Part shown: positions 13,901 through 14,821 of the stretch, in pieces
Layout: each line of letters opens with the position of its first letter
Position numbering within the stretch: the first letter of the stretch is position 1
Source: Spirochaetaceae bacterium
GTDB lineage: Bacteria > Spirochaetota > Spirochaetia > UBA9216
Assembly: GCA_028527945.1 (NCBI GenBank)
Contig: JAQQAK010000077.1
Location: 1 to 14,821, forward strand
Direction: 5' to 3'
Length of the DNA: 14,821 nt
Notes under the pieces: generated by a model
What the model was told of the DNA's origin: nothing
The model's database searches: none
Seen by the model: the letters and a program-made list of their open reading frames with translations, nothing else
Translations under genes and position numbers: made by a program

Positions 13901-14821
13901 GTGAAAAAAGTTTTGCTTATTGATGATTCTGCTCTTTTTAGAAAGTACTTAGCTTCCAAGTTGCAAGAAAATGGATTTGAAGTTGTAGAGGCTATAAATG
14001 GTTTTGACGGCTCTTTAAAACTTCGAAGTGAAATGCCTGATCTTGTTATAATGGAATATTATCTTTCAAAAAAAAGCAGTTTGGAAATTCTTAAAGAAAA
14101 AAAAGCCAATAAAAATGTTTCAAATGTTCCAGTAATAATGATTTCCGGAAAAATGGACAAAAGTAAGATAAAGACTGTTGTTCCATATAATGTAAAGAAA
14201 TTTTTTTCAAAACCGTTAAAATTAGATGCCCTTCTTCAGGCTGTGTCAGGTTTTCTTAATGTGAAAATTGATATAGATAATAGTCCTTGTATTCTTGACG
14301 CGCATTTTAATGATGATATTCTATTTGTAGAAATAGCTCTTGGTTTAAATTCTGAAAAGATCGAACTTTTGAAGTTCAAGATTGCTGAATTAACACGTTT
14401 GTATAATGTTCCTACTCCAAAAGTCTTGCTGATGCTTTCAAATATTGAGTTTAATAATGAAGACGCCTCTAAACTGGAGCTTTTATTTAACACAATCCTT
14501 GAGCAAACAGGCAACTATTCTAAAATGATAAAAGTTTTATCAAACAGTGATTTTATTAAGGAATTTCTTGGAAAGAAAAAAGATTTTTCTGGAATTGAAG
14601 TAACAGATACCCTTGATAAAGCAATGGATGATCTTTTGGGGTTAAAACCTGATAGTATTGCTCATGATAAAGTCGCAGCTGAAAAGATTTTAACAAAATC
14701 TCTGCCTAAAGTAGATTTTGAAGAAACAATAGATCTTCGGTTTCATAATGAAAGAGTTTTAGAACAGCCTGAAAAAGTTCTTCCTGAAGCAAAAATTGCC
14801 GTTGTTGATGATGATTTTATT
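13901..14821 (+). CDS. Atypical receiver protein: REC (Asp to Glu) - STAS-like - second REC (3' end beyond window)
   Basis: 307 codons are present and the frame is open to the window edge. I chose GTG 13901 because GGGGG (13891-13895) lies 5 nt upstream; ATG 13886 in the same frame has no ribosome binding site. Residues 1-120 are a receiver domain with D8/D9 (LLIDDS), S82 (MISG) and K104 (FSKP). The phospho-acceptor position is E52 (PDLVIMEYYL, codon GAA) instead of Asp, so this domain probably cannot be phosphorylated normally and may mimic the active state. Residues about 130-235 have the strand-helix pattern of a STAS domain (ILFVEIALGLNSEKIELLKF, KVLLMLSNIEFNNEDASKL, ending DKAMDDLLG); this is a moderate-confidence call. 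The last residues (AKIAVVDDDFI) begin a second receiver. It is a separate transcription unit after pheST. The output is unknown. Confidence 0.85.
   Translation, partial: MKKVLLIDDSALFRKYLASKLQENGFEVVEAINGFDGSLKLRSEMPDLVIMEYYLSKKSSLEILKEKKANKNVSNVPVIMISGKMDKSKIKTVVPYNVKKFFSKPLKLDALLQAVSGFLNVKIDIDNSPCILDAHFNDDILFVEIALGLNSEKIELLKFKIAELTRLYNVPTPKVLLMLSNIEFNNEDASKLELLFNTILEQTGNYSKMIKVLSNSDFIKEFLGKKKDFSGIEVTDTLDKAMDDLLGLKPDSIAHDKVAAEKILTKSLPKVDFEETIDLRFHNERVLEQPEKVLPEAKIAVVDDDFI

Overview
The window looks like a low-GC spirochaete chromosome, most likely a Treponema of the gut or rumen type. This is an inference from AT-rich DNA, several sugar ABC systems, SPase I-like signal peptides ending in FANG/FAGG, and G-run Shine-Dalgarno sequences; no rRNA or other marker settles it.

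Region 1 (1-4665, minus strand) is a sugar-sensing operon. It encodes a membrane-anchored YtfQ-like periplasmic binding protein, a LytS/YesM-type histidine kinase and a YesN-type REC-AraC response regulator. After a 256-bp gap comes the 5' part of a second, secreted YtfQ-like binding protein that runs off the left edge. The sensor gene is 1 nt from the kinase gene, and the kinase and regulator genes overlap by 8 nt. The layout matches the three-component type (binding protein + kinase + regulator) that switches on a sugar importer, here probably for a furanose or galactose-like sugar.

Region 2 (4666-4954) is a divergent control region with two promoters facing apart. Each has an AACGTT-centred palindrome just downstream of its -10 box. 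One of these is a perfect 26-bp palindrome. A run of eight G residues forms the ribosome binding site of the next gene.

Region 3 (4955-9222, plus strand) is a LacI-family regulator followed by a CUT1 sugar transporter: a binding protein and two MalF/MalG-type permeases. A terminator hairpin between binding protein and permeases probably sets their ratio. No ATPase gene is present, so a shared one elsewhere is presumed.

Region 4 (9223-9900) is largely non-coding. It holds two related hairpin-T6 modules and diverged repeats with a period near 160 bp, with one doubtful minus-strand ORF across them.

Region 5 (9901-13730) is pheST, the two subunits of phenylalanyl-tRNA synthetase. It is preceded by a promoter, a 27-codon phenylalanine-rich leader peptide (8 Phe) and a strong intrinsic terminator, which together form a classic translation-coupled attenuator. 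A strong terminator follows pheT.

Region 6 (13731-14821) starts another transcription unit. It encodes a protein with a receiver domain whose phospho-acceptor Asp is replaced by Glu, a STAS-like middle region and the start of a second receiver, cut by the window edge.
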